This document shows positions 33,973 to 42,449 of a DNA stretch of 64,000 nucleotides, piece by piece (the first letter of the stretch is position 1; each line of letters opens with the position of its first letter). Under the pieces are notes generated by a model. That model worked only from the letters and a program-made list of their open reading frames with translations, did no database searches and had not been told where the DNA came from. Made by a program: the position numbers and the translations under genes. This DNA is from Deinococcus aquiradiocola (GTDB lineage Bacteria > Deinococcota > Deinococci > Deinococcales > Deinococcaceae), in contig NZ_BMOE01000002.1 of assembly GCF_014646915.1 (NCBI RefSeq), forward strand, positions 336,686-400,685. Reading direction: 5' to 3'.

Positions 33973-35187
33973 TCACAGCAGTTGCGAGGCGAGGGTGCCG
34001 ACCACCAGGTTCAGCAGGCTCAGCGGTCTGGCGAGGCGGGCGTAGCGGGCGGGATGAGCGAGCAGCAGTTGCGGGAGCAGCAGCAGTCCGGTGACGGCGC
34101 CCCAGAGGACGTGACGGCTGCTCAGCGCGGTCGCCAGCAGGAGGGCCAGGTGACTGATCAGCAGTGGCCGGAGCATGACCTTCTCGAGCTGCCGCAGGAC
34201 GCCCTGCCGGTCCGGGAACAGACTCAGGCGGGACGGGTGCTGCAGTTCGTCCTTCAGGGCGCGGCCGACCAGCGTGAACACCGGGATGTTCAGGACGTAC
34301 AGGGCGATCAGGGTCCGGGCGTTCGGGGTCGTGAGTCCCAGGCGGGCTGAGACGAGCACCGTGAACAGCAGGCTCCCGGCGACCAGCAGCGGGCCACCCT
34401 CGCGCGCCGCCAGTTTCCACCACGGGAACGCGGTCCACGAGACGGGACTGCGTTCGTCCGACACCTGCGGCACGAGCAGCAGGTGCCGCATGACGCGCAT
34501 CTGGCCGGTCAGGACGGCCGTGGAGATCAGCAGGGCCGCGAGGAGCGTCCACGGGTCGAGCCGGGCGGTCCAGTCGAGCAGTGCAGGGTCACGGACGAAC
34601 GCCAGGCCAGCCAGGCCGAGCAGCGGGGAGCTGAAGTTGATGACGCGCTGCGCCTTCGACCGTTTCAGCACGGTCACGAGGACGTTCACGGCCAGGATCA
34701 CGGCATTGAGGACGACGCCGTAGACGGTCACGCAGGTGAGGAGGGTCGTCAGGCCGAGCGAGGGGTGGACGATCAGCAGGACCGCTCCGAGCGGCACGAC
34801 GAAGAGCAGCAGCGGAATGAATCCGACGGAGACCACACCGGTGATGCCGAGCAGCACGCTCAGGCTCGCCGGGACGGGCGCCAGGGCCAGCAGGGTGAAC
34901 TTCTCCTCGCTGACGTCGAGGAAGTCACCGATCAGTTTCAGGGACAGGATGCCGCCCAGGAAGGCCACGGTCAGCAGGAACCCCCCGGCGGTGTCCAGGG
35001 CCGCTCCGCCCGGCGCGGGTGCACGGTGCAGGAGCGCGACCGAGAACACGAAGGCCAGGAAGAGGCTCCCCAGTACGACTGTTCCGGCGACGAGGCGACG
35101 CAGCGTCCGGTCGGGAATCAGGCCCCTGAGGGTGTGACGGACATCCCACGCCATGAACTGCAGCACGTCAGCGCTTCTGCCCGGCAT
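33973..35187 (-). CDS. ABC transporter permease
   Basis: 404-residue membrane protein with about ten hydrophobic segments (for example VAGTVVLGSLFLAFVFSVAL, LTVAFLGGILSLKLIGDFL, FIPLLLFVVPLGAVLLIV). It overlaps the ATPase gene by 20 bases and has no ATP-binding motif, so it is the membrane half of that exporter. It ends the operon that begins with the candidate peptide precursor at 38098 and could export the peptide or give immunity. Confidence 0.82.
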   Translation of the reverse strand: MPGRSADVLQFMAWDVRHTLRGLIPDRTLRRLVAGTVVLGSLFLAFVFSVALLHRAPAPGGAALDTAGGFLLTVAFLGGILSLKLIGDFLDVSEEKFTLLALAPVPASLSVLLGITGVVSVGFIPLLLFVVPLGAVLLIVHPSLGLTTLLTCVTVYGVVLNAVILAVNVLVTVLKRSKAQRVINFSSPLLGLAGLAFVRDPALLDWTARLDPWTLLAALLISTAVLTGQMRVMRHLLLVPQVSDERSPVSWTAFPWWKLAAREGGPLLVAGSLLFTVLVSARLGLTTPNARTLIALYVLNIPVFTLVGRALKDELQHPSRLSLFPDRQGVLRQLEKVMLRPLLISHLALLLATALSSRHVLWGAVTGLLLLPQLLLAHPARYARLARPLSLLNLVVGTLASQLL

Positions 35188-35893
35188 GGCGTTCCTGTTC
35201 GGCGAAGAACCGCTCGAAGCCGTGATCGGCGAAGAACACTGCAGGGTCCGGCGGCGTGGAGATTCGGCCGTCCGTCAGCAGCAGCAGGTCCGTGACGTAG
35301 TCGTGCAGGACGTCGGGGGAATGCGAACTCATCAGCACGCAGCCTCCCTCCTGACGGTACGTGTCGAGCAGCTGCTTGAGGCTGCGGACGGACGTGTAGT
35401 CCAGGCCGTTGGTCGGTTCGTCCAGCAGCAGGAGTTGCGGGGTCGGCAGCAGCCCGGCGATGATGCTGGCCTTCTGCTTCATGCCTCTGGAGAGGTCCTG
35501 CACGTACTTCCGGCGGTGCTCCCAGAGATCGAGGCGCTTCATCAGGTCCTCGGCGCGGGCGCGGGCCTGCCGGGAAGGCACGCCCCACAGCAGCGCGAAG
35601 GCCGCCATGTTCTCCTCCAGGGACAGCCTGGGGTACAGCAGCGGCATGTCCGGCACGAACGCCACCACCGAGTCCTGCCGGGCGCGGTCCGCGGATCGCC
35701 CACCGATGTGCAGCTGGTCCGGGTCGGAGGGGTACAGGCCGGCGATCAGGCGGAACAGGGTGGTCTTTCCGGCGCCGTTCCGGCCGAGCAGACCGATCAT
35801 CTGACCGGCACGCGCCTCGAAACTGCAGTCGGTCAGGACGGGATGCCCACCGAACTGGAACTGCAGGCCGCGGACGGACAGGACGGGCGTCAC
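35168..35893 (-). CDS. ABC transporter ATP-binding protein
   Basis: 241-residue ATPase. Walker A is GLLGRNGAGKTTLF, the signature is VQDLSRGMKQKASI, and Walker B is LLLLDEPTNGLD. Similar to ATPases of peptide/antibiotic export or immunity transporters. GTG 35893 overlaps the stop of the HTTM gene as GTGA. Partner of the permease just downstream. Confidence 0.93.
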   Translation of the reverse strand: MTPVLSVRGLQFQFGGHPVLTDCSFEARAGQMIGLLGRNGAGKTTLFRLIAGLYPSDPDQLHIGGRSADRARQDSVVAFVPDMPLLYPRLSLEENMAAFALLWGVPSRQARARAEDLMKRLDLWEHRRKYVQDLSRGMKQKASIIAGLLPTPQLLLLDEPTNGLDYTSVRSLKQLLDTYRQEGGCVLMSSHSPDVLHDYVTDLLLLTDGRISTPPDPAVFFADHGFERFFAEQERHAGQKR

Positions 35894-36813
35894 TTGCTGA
35901 ACCGGGCGGGCCGCAGCGGCAGGAGCCGGGAGAGCTTGCCGTTCACGCGCCCCCGCACGGTGCTGAGGGCCTGACCGATCCGGGCGTACTCGGCGTCTGA
36001 GATCAGGATGAGTTCGCAGGCGATCATGATGCTCGAAAAGGTGACGAGCCCCATCATGAAGAGGATGCCCAGGTGCAGGCCGATGCCGAGCGCGATGGCG
36101 GGAAGCTTGAAGCGGGTGAAGATGATGAACGGAAACCCGACCTGATACCCGATCGTGGTGTAGCAGGCCAGCGCGGAAACGTACGCGTTCCTGAAGAGCG
36201 CCGCGAAGAGCGGCAGGGAGAACCACTGCAGCTGGGCGATCGTGTACATGGCGCTGCCCTGAATCCAGGCGTCCCCCATCAGCTTGCTCGTCCCGGCCGT
36301 GAAGTACACCACGATGACCTGCAGCACGATGGCGTAGACCGCCAGGTTGTGAAAGAACGTCCTGAGCGGCGTGGTCCTGCGGACGCTGGTGTTCAGGAAC
36401 ACCATGTAGAACAGCAGGATCTGCAGCAGGTTGTCCCCGCCGTCCCCGATGGTGGGATTCCGGGCGTTGAGCAGCATGAAGGTGCCGGCCGCCACGAAGG
36501 CGCAGAGACCACCGAGCCGGCCGAGCATCAGGCCCAGGGCAGCGAGGACGTGCATCCCGAGGATCACGTAGATGCCGCCCGGCTGGTCGAAGAGCCGCTC
36601 GACGGACGTGGCTGCCGCGCCGAAGAACGGCATGAGGTTGCCGTGAGCGGCGCCGTGCGCGCCCCAGAAGTACTCTGCGAACGGCAGTTCGGTGAAGGTC
36701 CGGTACAGCAGGAAGAACCCGGCGAAGAACTGGAGGATCCGGCTGCCGCGCAGGTTGAGGCGTTCGGTGGGCGTCGTGATCGCCTTCAGGGCGGTGAGGG
36801 GACCAGGATTCAT
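35890..36813 (-). CDS. HTTM-domain membrane protein (SdpB-like), locus 1
   Basis: 307-residue polytopic membrane protein with the HTTM domain found in gamma-carboxylase relatives and in SdpB, the membrane factor needed to mature the B. subtilis SDP toxin. Landmarks are SRILQFFAGFFLLYRTFTEL, the conserved GDGGDNLLQILLFYMVFLN loop, HNLAVYAIVLQVIVVYFTAG and HLGILFMMGLVTFSSIMIA. It directly follows a DUF5819 gene (overlap TGATG) and precedes the ABC pair. A second, divergent copy is at 46223. Confidence 0.82.
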   Translation of the reverse strand: MNPGPLTALKAITTPTERLNLRGSRILQFFAGFFLLYRTFTELPFAEYFWGAHGAAHGNLMPFFGAAATSVERLFDQPGGIYVILGMHVLAALGLMLGRLGGLCAFVAAGTFMLLNARNPTIGDGGDNLLQILLFYMVFLNTSVRRTTPLRTFFHNLAVYAIVLQVIVVYFTAGTSKLMGDAWIQGSAMYTIAQLQWFSLPLFAALFRNAYVSALACYTTIGYQVGFPFIIFTRFKLPAIALGIGLHLGILFMMGLVTFSSIMIACELILISDAEYARIGQALSTVRGRVNGKLSRLLPLRPARFSK

Positions 36814-37499
36814 CAGGCACCTCGGTAGATGAGCGGGGACGTGACCCGGGCGGTGTCGTGGATGCCCAGGTCGTAGTCCTGGACGGTGGAGTGGCCGGTG
36901 GCCCGTTCTCGCCAGGCGGGCGGCGTGACGACCCGGATGCGCAGCGCGATCCGGCTGACCTGCTCGAACGGCAGGTGGGCCTCACGCTGGCGGTTGATGC
37001 AGTACACCGAGGCTGCGTTCTGGACGGCCTTGAGGGCCTTCGTTTTCGCTTCGTCGCGTTTCTTCTTCGCGAGCGCGCAGGCGGCCTGGTCACCGTCGGT
37101 GCATTTCTTGGTGATTCCCACCAGGAAGAGCGGCACCTGAACGATGTCCCGCAGGGGATTTTCGATGGTCCGGCTGAACCGGTCGTACGCGGAGAGGCGG
37201 TTCTGCTGGTTGGCCTTCCAGACCGGGCTGAGCACGTCCACCCATTCGCCCGGTCGGGGCTTCGCCTGTGCAGGCAGGCACTGCACCAGCAGCAGGGTGT
37301 CCGTCCCGACGGGCGTGGGCGCGAACAGCGTCCAGACCTGATCGAAGTAGGGGCGCATGTATGCGCTGTTCACCTGCCCCAGCGTCGTCCCGTCCTTCAG
37401 GACGTTGCTCGGCATCACGTACAGCGCCGTCTGCACGAAGTGATTGACGAACACCGTCAGCGCGGCGATTTTGAGGATCAGCACCAGTGTCGCTTTCAT
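36813..37499 (-). CDS. DUF5819 protein (SdpA-like), locus 1
   Basis: 228 residues with one N-terminal membrane helix (LVLILKIAALTVFVNHFVQT) and the hallmark MRPYFDQVWTLFAPTPVGTD near residue 50, the aromatic/FAPxP motif of the DUF5819 family that recalls SdpA. A long charged, Lys-rich helix lies in the middle. Only two obvious Cys pairs are present. The ATG at 37499 has AAAGGAAC upstream, so the longer frame to 37571 is rejected. Paired with HTTM as in the second locus. Confidence 0.78.
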   Translation of the reverse strand: MKATLVLILKIAALTVFVNHFVQTALYVMPSNVLKDGTTLGQVNSAYMRPYFDQVWTLFAPTPVGTDTLLLVQCLPAQAKPRPGEWVDVLSPVWKANQQNRLSAYDRFSRTIENPLRDIVQVPLFLVGITKKCTDGDQAACALAKKKRDEAKTKALKAVQNAASVYCINRQREAHLPFEQVSRIALRIRVVTPPAWRERATGHSTVQDYDLGIHDTARVTSPLIYRGA

Positions 37500-37615
37500 T
37501 GCGGGTTCCTTTGATCTCGGCAGGGTGAGGGAGCAGTCAGGTGGGGAGGGAACACTCCCGCCGTCCCTCACCCGTGATCGGTCGTCGCGGCCCTCCTCAC
37601 GCGCCTCACGGGGCG

Positions 37616-37666
37616 GCCGGGCAGGAGGGCGTGTCCACCCGGGGGGGACACGCCCTCCTGCCCGGC
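37616..37666. terminator. 21-bp perfect hairpin between precursor and processing genes
   Basis: Perfectly complementary 21-base arms at 37616-37636 and 37646-37666 (starting GCCGGGCAGGAGG and ending CCTCCTGCCCGGC) with a 9-base loop. No T-run follows on the minus strand, so it is more likely a partial terminator or mRNA stabiliser. It lies between the candidate precursor gene and the SdpA/SdpB-like genes, where it could keep peptide mRNA abundant relative to processing genes. Confidence 0.75.
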
Positions 37667-37741
37667 TCGGCCTTCAGGCACTTCGGGTGGTGCGCGGACG
37701 GGCGCGGCCGACCCGCGAGAGGTCAGCTGCTCCCGTGAGGC

Positions 37742-38098
37742 TCAGTAGCTCTCTTCCGGCGCCTCCGGGGACCGGCCGAACGCCTGACTCCAGCCGTAGG
37801 TGGCGGCCCCCCAGAGGGCTCCACCCACACCACCCGCGGCCGCACCGACCGTCGCGGCCGGCGTGCCGACCAGCGCGGTGTAGGTGCCGCCGGCCAGTGC
37901 GCCCCCCAGGGCGTTCCCGCCCACCGCGTTGCCGAAGTCACGCCAGGTCCAGCTGGCCGCGAGATCCGAGCCGAGTGGCGTGGAGGTGGTCGAGACCGTG
38001 TTGTTCACGGCCACCGCCCCCGTGTTGTTGGCCAGTCCGACCGCGGCGATGCTGACCGCCAGGAAAAACGCGACCCCACCCTTGTTCTTCTTGTTCAT
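37742..38098 (-). CDS. Candidate secreted peptide precursor, Gly/Ala-rich
   Basis: 118 residues. The signal peptide (KNKGGVAFFLAVSIAAVGLA) is followed by a short Thr/Asn-rich segment and a hydrophobic Gly/Ala-rich domain with small-xxx-small repeats (GNAVGGNALGGALAGGTYTA, VGAAAGGVGGALWGAATYGW), then an acidic tail PEAPEESY. This is the look of a membrane-active bacteriocin precursor. No cysteine. ATG 38098 has AAAGGAG. Its start overlaps the stop of the two-TM gene as ATGA. Function inferred from composition and neighbours only. Confidence 0.68.
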   Translation of the reverse strand: MNKKNKGGVAFFLAVSIAAVGLANNTGAVAVNNTVSTTSTPLGSDLAASWTWRDFGNAVGGNALGGALAGGTYTALVGTPAATVGAAAGGVGGALWGAATYGWSQAFGRSPEAPEESY

Positions 38099-38307
38099 CT
38101 TCCAGCTCCTTTCTTCCGTAACGTGGCGATGACCGCCACGGTGAGAAGCATTCCTATGAAAAACACGTTCCTGTAGTGCTGGTTGCCGAAGACGGCCCCC
38201 AGACTGAGCATGAGCAGCAGCATGATGAAGACGCTTCGCCATCTGGAGGACATGAAGCGTTCACGGTCCGGTTCCGGCGAGTGGTCAGGGTGGGTGGAGG
38301 TCGGCAT
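38095..38307 (-). CDS. Small two-TM protein, possible immunity factor
   Basis: 70 residues with a polar N-terminus and two hydrophobic helices (WRSVFIMLLLMLSLGAVFG and NVFFIGMLLTVAVIATL), ending in KKGAGR. Start ATG 38307 has AGGAG. It is first in the operon and coupled by ATGA to the candidate precursor, the usual position of a dedicated immunity protein. No known family recognised, so immunity is a hypothesis. Confidence 0.62.
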   Translation of the reverse strand: MPTSTHPDHSPEPDRERFMSSRWRSVFIMLLLMLSLGAVFGNQHYRNVFFIGMLLTVAVIATLRKKGAGR

Positions 38308-38345
38308 GGCGTTCTCCTGTATGGCCGGAAGACCGGCAAGGTGAG

Positions 38346-38373
38346 AGGATAGAAAAGCAGTCGGGACAGTCAC
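38346..38373 (-). promoter_or_regulatory. Candidate promoter of peptide locus 1
   Basis: On the minus strand GTGACT (38368-38373) and TATCCT (38346-38351) are 16 bases apart, 38 bases before the first gene. The -35 match is modest. Confidence 0.35.
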
Positions 38374-38487
38374 GCCGCACGGTGTTCAGGTGAGGCGCGC
38401 GGCGGGTGGACGGGGGTGTAGATTGGCGGGGACCGCACCGGGAGGCGTCCGGGGACCCGGCACTTCGCTGCGTGTCAGGAGGTTCGC

Positions 38488-38685
38488 ATGACTGTTCAGC
38501 CGCGCTGCCCCAACGATCAGACGGAGATGCTGCCCGCGAAGTTGCGTCAGGTGAAACTCACCCTACAGTTGCAGACGGCCGGGTACTTCACGGGCGGCGG
38601 GCATGAACTTCAGCTGTTCACGTGTCCCGTGTGCGGGCTGACGCAGGGCTACGCCCGACCGCCCCTCACGCCGGAACCGCGCTGA
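38488..38685 (+). CDS. Small zinc-ribbon protein, copy 1
   Basis: 65 residues with CPNDQTEMLPAKLRQVKLTL near the start and FTCPVCGLTQGYA near the end: two CxxD/CxxC-type metal knuckles. It is clearly paralogous to the protein at 43032 (shared CPND, MLPA, LRQ, QLQ, TCPxCGLT and PPL). Divergent from the peptide operon. Such tiny ribbons may bind zinc or act as adaptors; role unknown. A start GAGGTTCGC site precedes the ATG. Confidence 0.72.
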   Translation: MTVQPRCPNDQTEMLPAKLRQVKLTLQLQTAGYFTGGGHELQLFTCPVCGLTQGYARPPLTPEPR

Positions 38686-38710
38686 GTTCGGCCCGGACGG
38701 TCCGCGAACC

Positions 38711-38914
38711 TCAGCTCGACGGCAGGGGCGGTAAGACAGGCAGCGGCGGCTGGTGGCAGTCGTCCGGGTCGGGGGTGGGGTTCGGTCGCGGAATGGGCAG
38801 GGGAATCCACCGGTCCGGGTTCACCTGCGTGTCCGGGTGGGCGGACACCATCCCGCCGGCGCTCCCCAGCAACGCGACCAGCAGTACTGTCCGGCGCAGT
38901 GTTCCGTACTTCAT
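38711..38914 (-). CDS. Proline-rich small secreted protein
   Basis: 67 residues. The signal peptide (LRRTVLLVALLGSAGGMVSA) is followed by a mature part of about 42 residues that is one-third proline (IPLPIPRPNPTPDP, QPPLPVLPPLPSS), with one Cys. Start ATG 38914 has a GGGGGAAG site. It resembles proline-rich antimicrobial or wall-spanning peptides, but I cannot assign a family. Found between the two peptide loci. Confidence 0.55.
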   Translation of the reverse strand: MKYGTLRRTVLLVALLGSAGGMVSAHPDTQVNPDRWIPLPIPRPNPTPDPDDCHQPPLPVLPPLPSS

Positions 38915-39037
38915 GTCTTCCCCCTGAGACGCAGCGCACGGCTGCCTGGCACCCGAAGTGGAGTTTGAGCGGCCGTGCGGCTGCTCCCGGATGCCTGAAC
39001 ACCACCTTGAAGAACGCACTGGAAAAAGAGCGTGAAA

Positions 39038-39193
39038 CCTTACGGTTCAGGGACGCCACGAACAGCACCGGCCTCCCTTTTCGGGCAGGACAGCGCCCTG
39101 CAGGACGCTTGCCTGCTCCCACCTCCTCCAAACCGTATGTACTTGCACTCGCTTCGCTCGGCTGAACTCCAGGTTCAGCTCAACACCGGATCA
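39038..39193 (+). repeat. Dispersed small intergenic repeat, copy C
   Basis: Same element as at 25491, with the central block GGGCAGGACAGCGCCCTGCA (39085-39104) that copy A lacks and a short deletion near its start. It ends GTTCAGCTCAACACCGGATCA. The last three bases form the stop codon of the regulator gene on the minus strand. Confidence 0.75.
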
Positions 39194-42070
39194 GTGCATG
39201 AGCTGCTGGAGGGCGGCAGCCGGTGCGACGCCGTATTCCTCCTGAATCAGGCGCGCGTACCGCTGGAAGAGGTGCTGCGCGACTTCGCGCTCCCCGCCGT
39301 TCAGGTGATGCCGGATCAGGCCGTGGTACGCGGCCTCGTTCAGGCGATCGATCCGCAGAACCTGCCGGAATGCTTCGGCGGCCGACCCGTCGAGCGTACG
39401 GTCGGTACGTGCGGCGAAGGTCAGGCTGGCACGGATGAGCTGCTCGCGGTACTCGGCACGCCAGTCGTGCGCCCAGGGACTGTCGAGGGTCGGCAGGAAA
39501 TCACCCTCGTACGCCGCCCAGGCCACCTGGAGGGAAGACAGGTCCAGCTGAGCGGCCGCGCGGGTTACCCGGTCGAAGTCGCGCTGCAGGGCGTAGCTTT
39601 CCGCCAGGGCGTAATGGCCACCCTGATACGTGACGGGATTTGTCACGGTCGGGTCGGCCTCAGCGAGCGCGAGGCGCAGGCGGCGCACGGCAACCCGGAA
39701 GTAGTCCATGTGCCGGGCATCCGACGAGCCGTTCCAGAGGGCATCCACGATTTCCTCGCGCCTGCTGGGGCCGTGCACGATCAGGTACGCGCACAGCTCG
39801 GCCGCCTTCGCGAAGGGGAAATGAACGACGACGCCGTTCACGCGGACCTCCAGGCGCCGGAACGTCACCACGTTCACCGGAACCTCGGTGGCCGCCGCCG
39901 TCCGGGCAGGTGCGGCCGTGTTCCCGGCGGGTTCCAGGGCGGCGAGCTGTGTGGCCGTCAGCGCCTCCAGCCAAGCGATCGCAGGCGGCGGCGGGCACCG
40001 GACTTCGCCATGCTCCCCGGCCGCGCGGAGCAGGTGCAGGGCCCGCCAGCGGTACACCGAGGCGATGTCGGTTTCTGCCGCTGCCCTGAGGGCACGGGCG
40101 GCCCCGTCGGGATCACGGTGCCACAGGGCCTCCACACCCTGGAGGTAGAGCAGCAGCGTCTCGTCTTCCGGGTGTCCGGTCCGGGTGATCTGCCGGACGT
40201 GCGCGGCTGCCTCGTCCGGCCGACCATTCAGGAAGCACAGGTCTGCCAGCCTTCCCGTCGTCTGGTTCCAGCCGAGATCGAACTGCGTCTCGCTTGCCAC
40301 CTGCCGTGCCTGACCGTACAGCCTGTCCGCTCCATTGAGATCGCCCGCGATCAGGGCCGCGTCACCCTGGGCACGCAGCAGTTCCGACGCGGCCGCCCCC
40401 CATTCCTCGGCCTGCACCAGACCCGGCTGCTGCAGCCACTGCCCCGCTGCCGGAACCTGCGCTCGTCCGGTCAGCACGTAGGCGTCCAGCAGGCCCGGCA
40501 GGATGACCGTACGCACGGCGTCCTGCGGGCCGTTCCGCTGCAGCAGCGCGGTCAGCCGGTCCGTGACGCCGGTCCTGGCATCCCGAGCCTCGAGTGGCAG
40601 GACAAGCAGGTTCAGGTACAGCCGGTACGTTTCTTGCCAGGGGTCGCTGGACGGCAGGGAAGCCAGGTGAGCCTCGTAGAACCGTTCCGCTTCGGCGCGC
40701 CGACCGACGGAGACGAGCGAGAAGACCTGCAGTCCGGCCAGGTACGCCTCCTCCTCGGCGCCACGCACGAAGGTGCGGGCCGAGTGCAGGTGTGCCAGCG
40801 ACGCGGCGTACTCGCCGAGCCGCCCGCACAGCAGGGCCAGACCGCACTCGCGGTGGAATCCGACCTCGTCCGGAAGGCTGAAGAGCATCGCCCGGGCCTC
40901 GTCGGCGCGTCCCACCTCGATCAGGGCGTAGGCGCACTGACTGCGCAGTGGGGGCTGCAGGACCGGGAAGGCGAGCAGGACGCTGAGCACCGACCGGTAC
41001 TCGGCACGTGCCCACGGACCGGCAAGCCACGTCCCGGCGAGCGATTCCGCTTCATCCAGGTTGCCGGCATCTACCAGCGTCCTCACGGCGTGGAGCGGCT
41101 GGCCGGTGGCCTGGTAGGCGGCCGCGACCGCCTGATACCGGTGCCGGGCACGCTGCGGGTCCTGTTCCAGTTGGGCGCGCAGCCAGTGCAGCAGGTGGCG
41201 GTGCGGCACGAACACGCCCTCCCCGAGCGGCGTCAGCGGCAGCCCGCAGCGCTGAAGTTGCTCCAGCCAGTCGCCGTGCAGGGCCATGCCGCTGGCGCGC
41301 ATGAACCCGTCACTCCAGACGTGACATGGTGCGAGGTCCGGCAGGATGGCCCGGATCGCGGGCGGCAGATCCGCGACGATCTCGGCGATCAGCTGTGCGG
41401 GGCCCAGCAGGGACGGCCGGTCCCTGCGCTGCAGGGCCACGGCGATCGGCCAGCCGCCGCAGGTCTCGACGAGGGCCGCGGCCTCGGCGGGCGTACCATC
41501 GGTCAAAGCCTGCACCTCATCGGCCGTGAACGCGAGGCGCTGCTGGGCGACGACCGTGGCCTGACCGCTGGCGACCAGTCGTGCGAGCGGCATCGCCATG
41601 GACGGGTAACCGCTGATGAACACCTGATGTCCTTCGCGCAGATGCTCGATCAGGCGGACGATCCAGCGCCCGCCGTCCTCGCTGAGACGGCCCGCCTGAT
41701 CGAGCACGATCAGCACGTGTTCCTCCGTCGCGTTCAGGTGCCCGGCCAGCACGCGCGCGTCGAGCGCGGGATCTTCCGGCCTGTGCGTGCCGCCCAGCAC
41801 GTGGTCGAGCGCTTCCGAGGCGCGGCACAGGGCGCCGACGAGGAGCGTCGTGACGTGATGGACGTCGGTGGCCTCCTCGTCGAGCCGGATCCACGCCACC
41901 GGTCGGTCCGTCTCGCGGGCGTACTGTGCCAGCACGGTCGTCTTGCCGTACCCGGACGGGGCGAGCAGTGCCACGAGCGGGTAGTCGCGGAGTTCCGCGA
42001 GGTGCTCCAGAACAGAGGTGCGGCGGACTTCCGAGCGGAGCGGGCGTGGGATGGCGGTATTCGTCAGCAT
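39191..42070 (-). CDS. MalT/SARP-type ATP-binding transcriptional regulator
   Basis: 959 residues. The N-terminal NTPase has Walker A LAPSGYGKTTVLAQYA (about residue 36) and Walker B HVLIVLDQAGRL. A long helical repeat (TPR-like) region fills residues about 330-690. The C-terminus is an OmpR-like winged helix (VNVVTFRRLEVRVNGVVVHF) and a bacterial transcriptional activator domain (ALAESYALQRDFDRVTRAAA to the end), as in SARP regulators. It stands between the two SDP-like loci and is the best candidate for controlling them. The stop codon lies in repeat copy C. Confidence 0.85.
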   Translation of the reverse strand: MLTNTAIPRPLRSEVRRTSVLEHLAELRDYPLVALLAPSGYGKTTVLAQYARETDRPVAWIRLDEEATDVHHVTTLLVGALCRASEALDHVLGGTHRPEDPALDARVLAGHLNATEEHVLIVLDQAGRLSEDGGRWIVRLIEHLREGHQVFISGYPSMAMPLARLVASGQATVVAQQRLAFTADEVQALTDGTPAEAAALVETCGGWPIAVALQRRDRPSLLGPAQLIAEIVADLPPAIRAILPDLAPCHVWSDGFMRASGMALHGDWLEQLQRCGLPLTPLGEGVFVPHRHLLHWLRAQLEQDPQRARHRYQAVAAAYQATGQPLHAVRTLVDAGNLDEAESLAGTWLAGPWARAEYRSVLSVLLAFPVLQPPLRSQCAYALIEVGRADEARAMLFSLPDEVGFHRECGLALLCGRLGEYAASLAHLHSARTFVRGAEEEAYLAGLQVFSLVSVGRRAEAERFYEAHLASLPSSDPWQETYRLYLNLLVLPLEARDARTGVTDRLTALLQRNGPQDAVRTVILPGLLDAYVLTGRAQVPAAGQWLQQPGLVQAEEWGAAASELLRAQGDAALIAGDLNGADRLYGQARQVASETQFDLGWNQTTGRLADLCFLNGRPDEAAAHVRQITRTGHPEDETLLLYLQGVEALWHRDPDGAARALRAAAETDIASVYRWRALHLLRAAGEHGEVRCPPPPAIAWLEALTATQLAALEPAGNTAAPARTAAATEVPVNVVTFRRLEVRVNGVVVHFPFAKAAELCAYLIVHGPSRREEIVDALWNGSSDARHMDYFRVAVRRLRLALAEADPTVTNPVTYQGGHYALAESYALQRDFDRVTRAAAQLDLSSLQVAWAAYEGDFLPTLDSPWAHDWRAEYREQLIRASLTFAARTDRTLDGSAAEAFRQVLRIDRLNEAAYHGLIRHHLNGGEREVAQHLFQRYARLIQEEYGVAPAAALQQLMH

Positions 42071-42175
42071 GTCGTCCCTTCAGCCCGCACCTGGAGGTCC
42101 CGAAAGGTGGGTCGGCGTGTCTTCCCTTCGTGTCCTGGCCCGGGTCGCTGCATGGCTGTCTTTAAAAATAGCAGT

Positions 42176-42191
42176 GAAAAATTCATTTTTC
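42176..42191. promoter_or_regulatory. AT-rich palindrome between regulator and secreted-protein gene
   Basis: GAAAAAT (42176-42182) and ATTTTTC (42185-42191) flank two bases. It lies in a locally AT-rich stretch (42160-42205) about 100 bases upstream of the minus-strand regulator and 260 bases upstream of the gene at 42450. Possible operator or UP-element. The rest of 42071-42449 has no gene. Confidence 0.45.
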
Positions 42192-42449
42192 TGTCACACT
42201 TTGAATTTCCCGCTGGAGGCGGACGGAATCGGGGCCACCTACCGGCGGCCGCCCGGGCCACCCGTTGACCCGCGTGGCACATCCCACCTTGCCCGCGCGC
42301 CCGGCAGGCCGGACGTGGAGCCGGACCCTGTTTCCCCGTCTGTTCCCGGCGCACCGTTCACCCTGAAGTGCCCAGGAAGCGCACGGCCAGCGCAACGCAC
42401 GCCCACGCGGCCAGGACCGTGCCGTTCCCCCGCGGCGAAGGAGCACCGA

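Noticed and set aside
39032..42268. Plus-strand frame of over 1000 codons opposite the SARP-type regulator
   Set aside because: Antisense shadow of a GC-rich gene; no domain, and the minus-strand frame has clear ATPase, winged-helix and activator domains.
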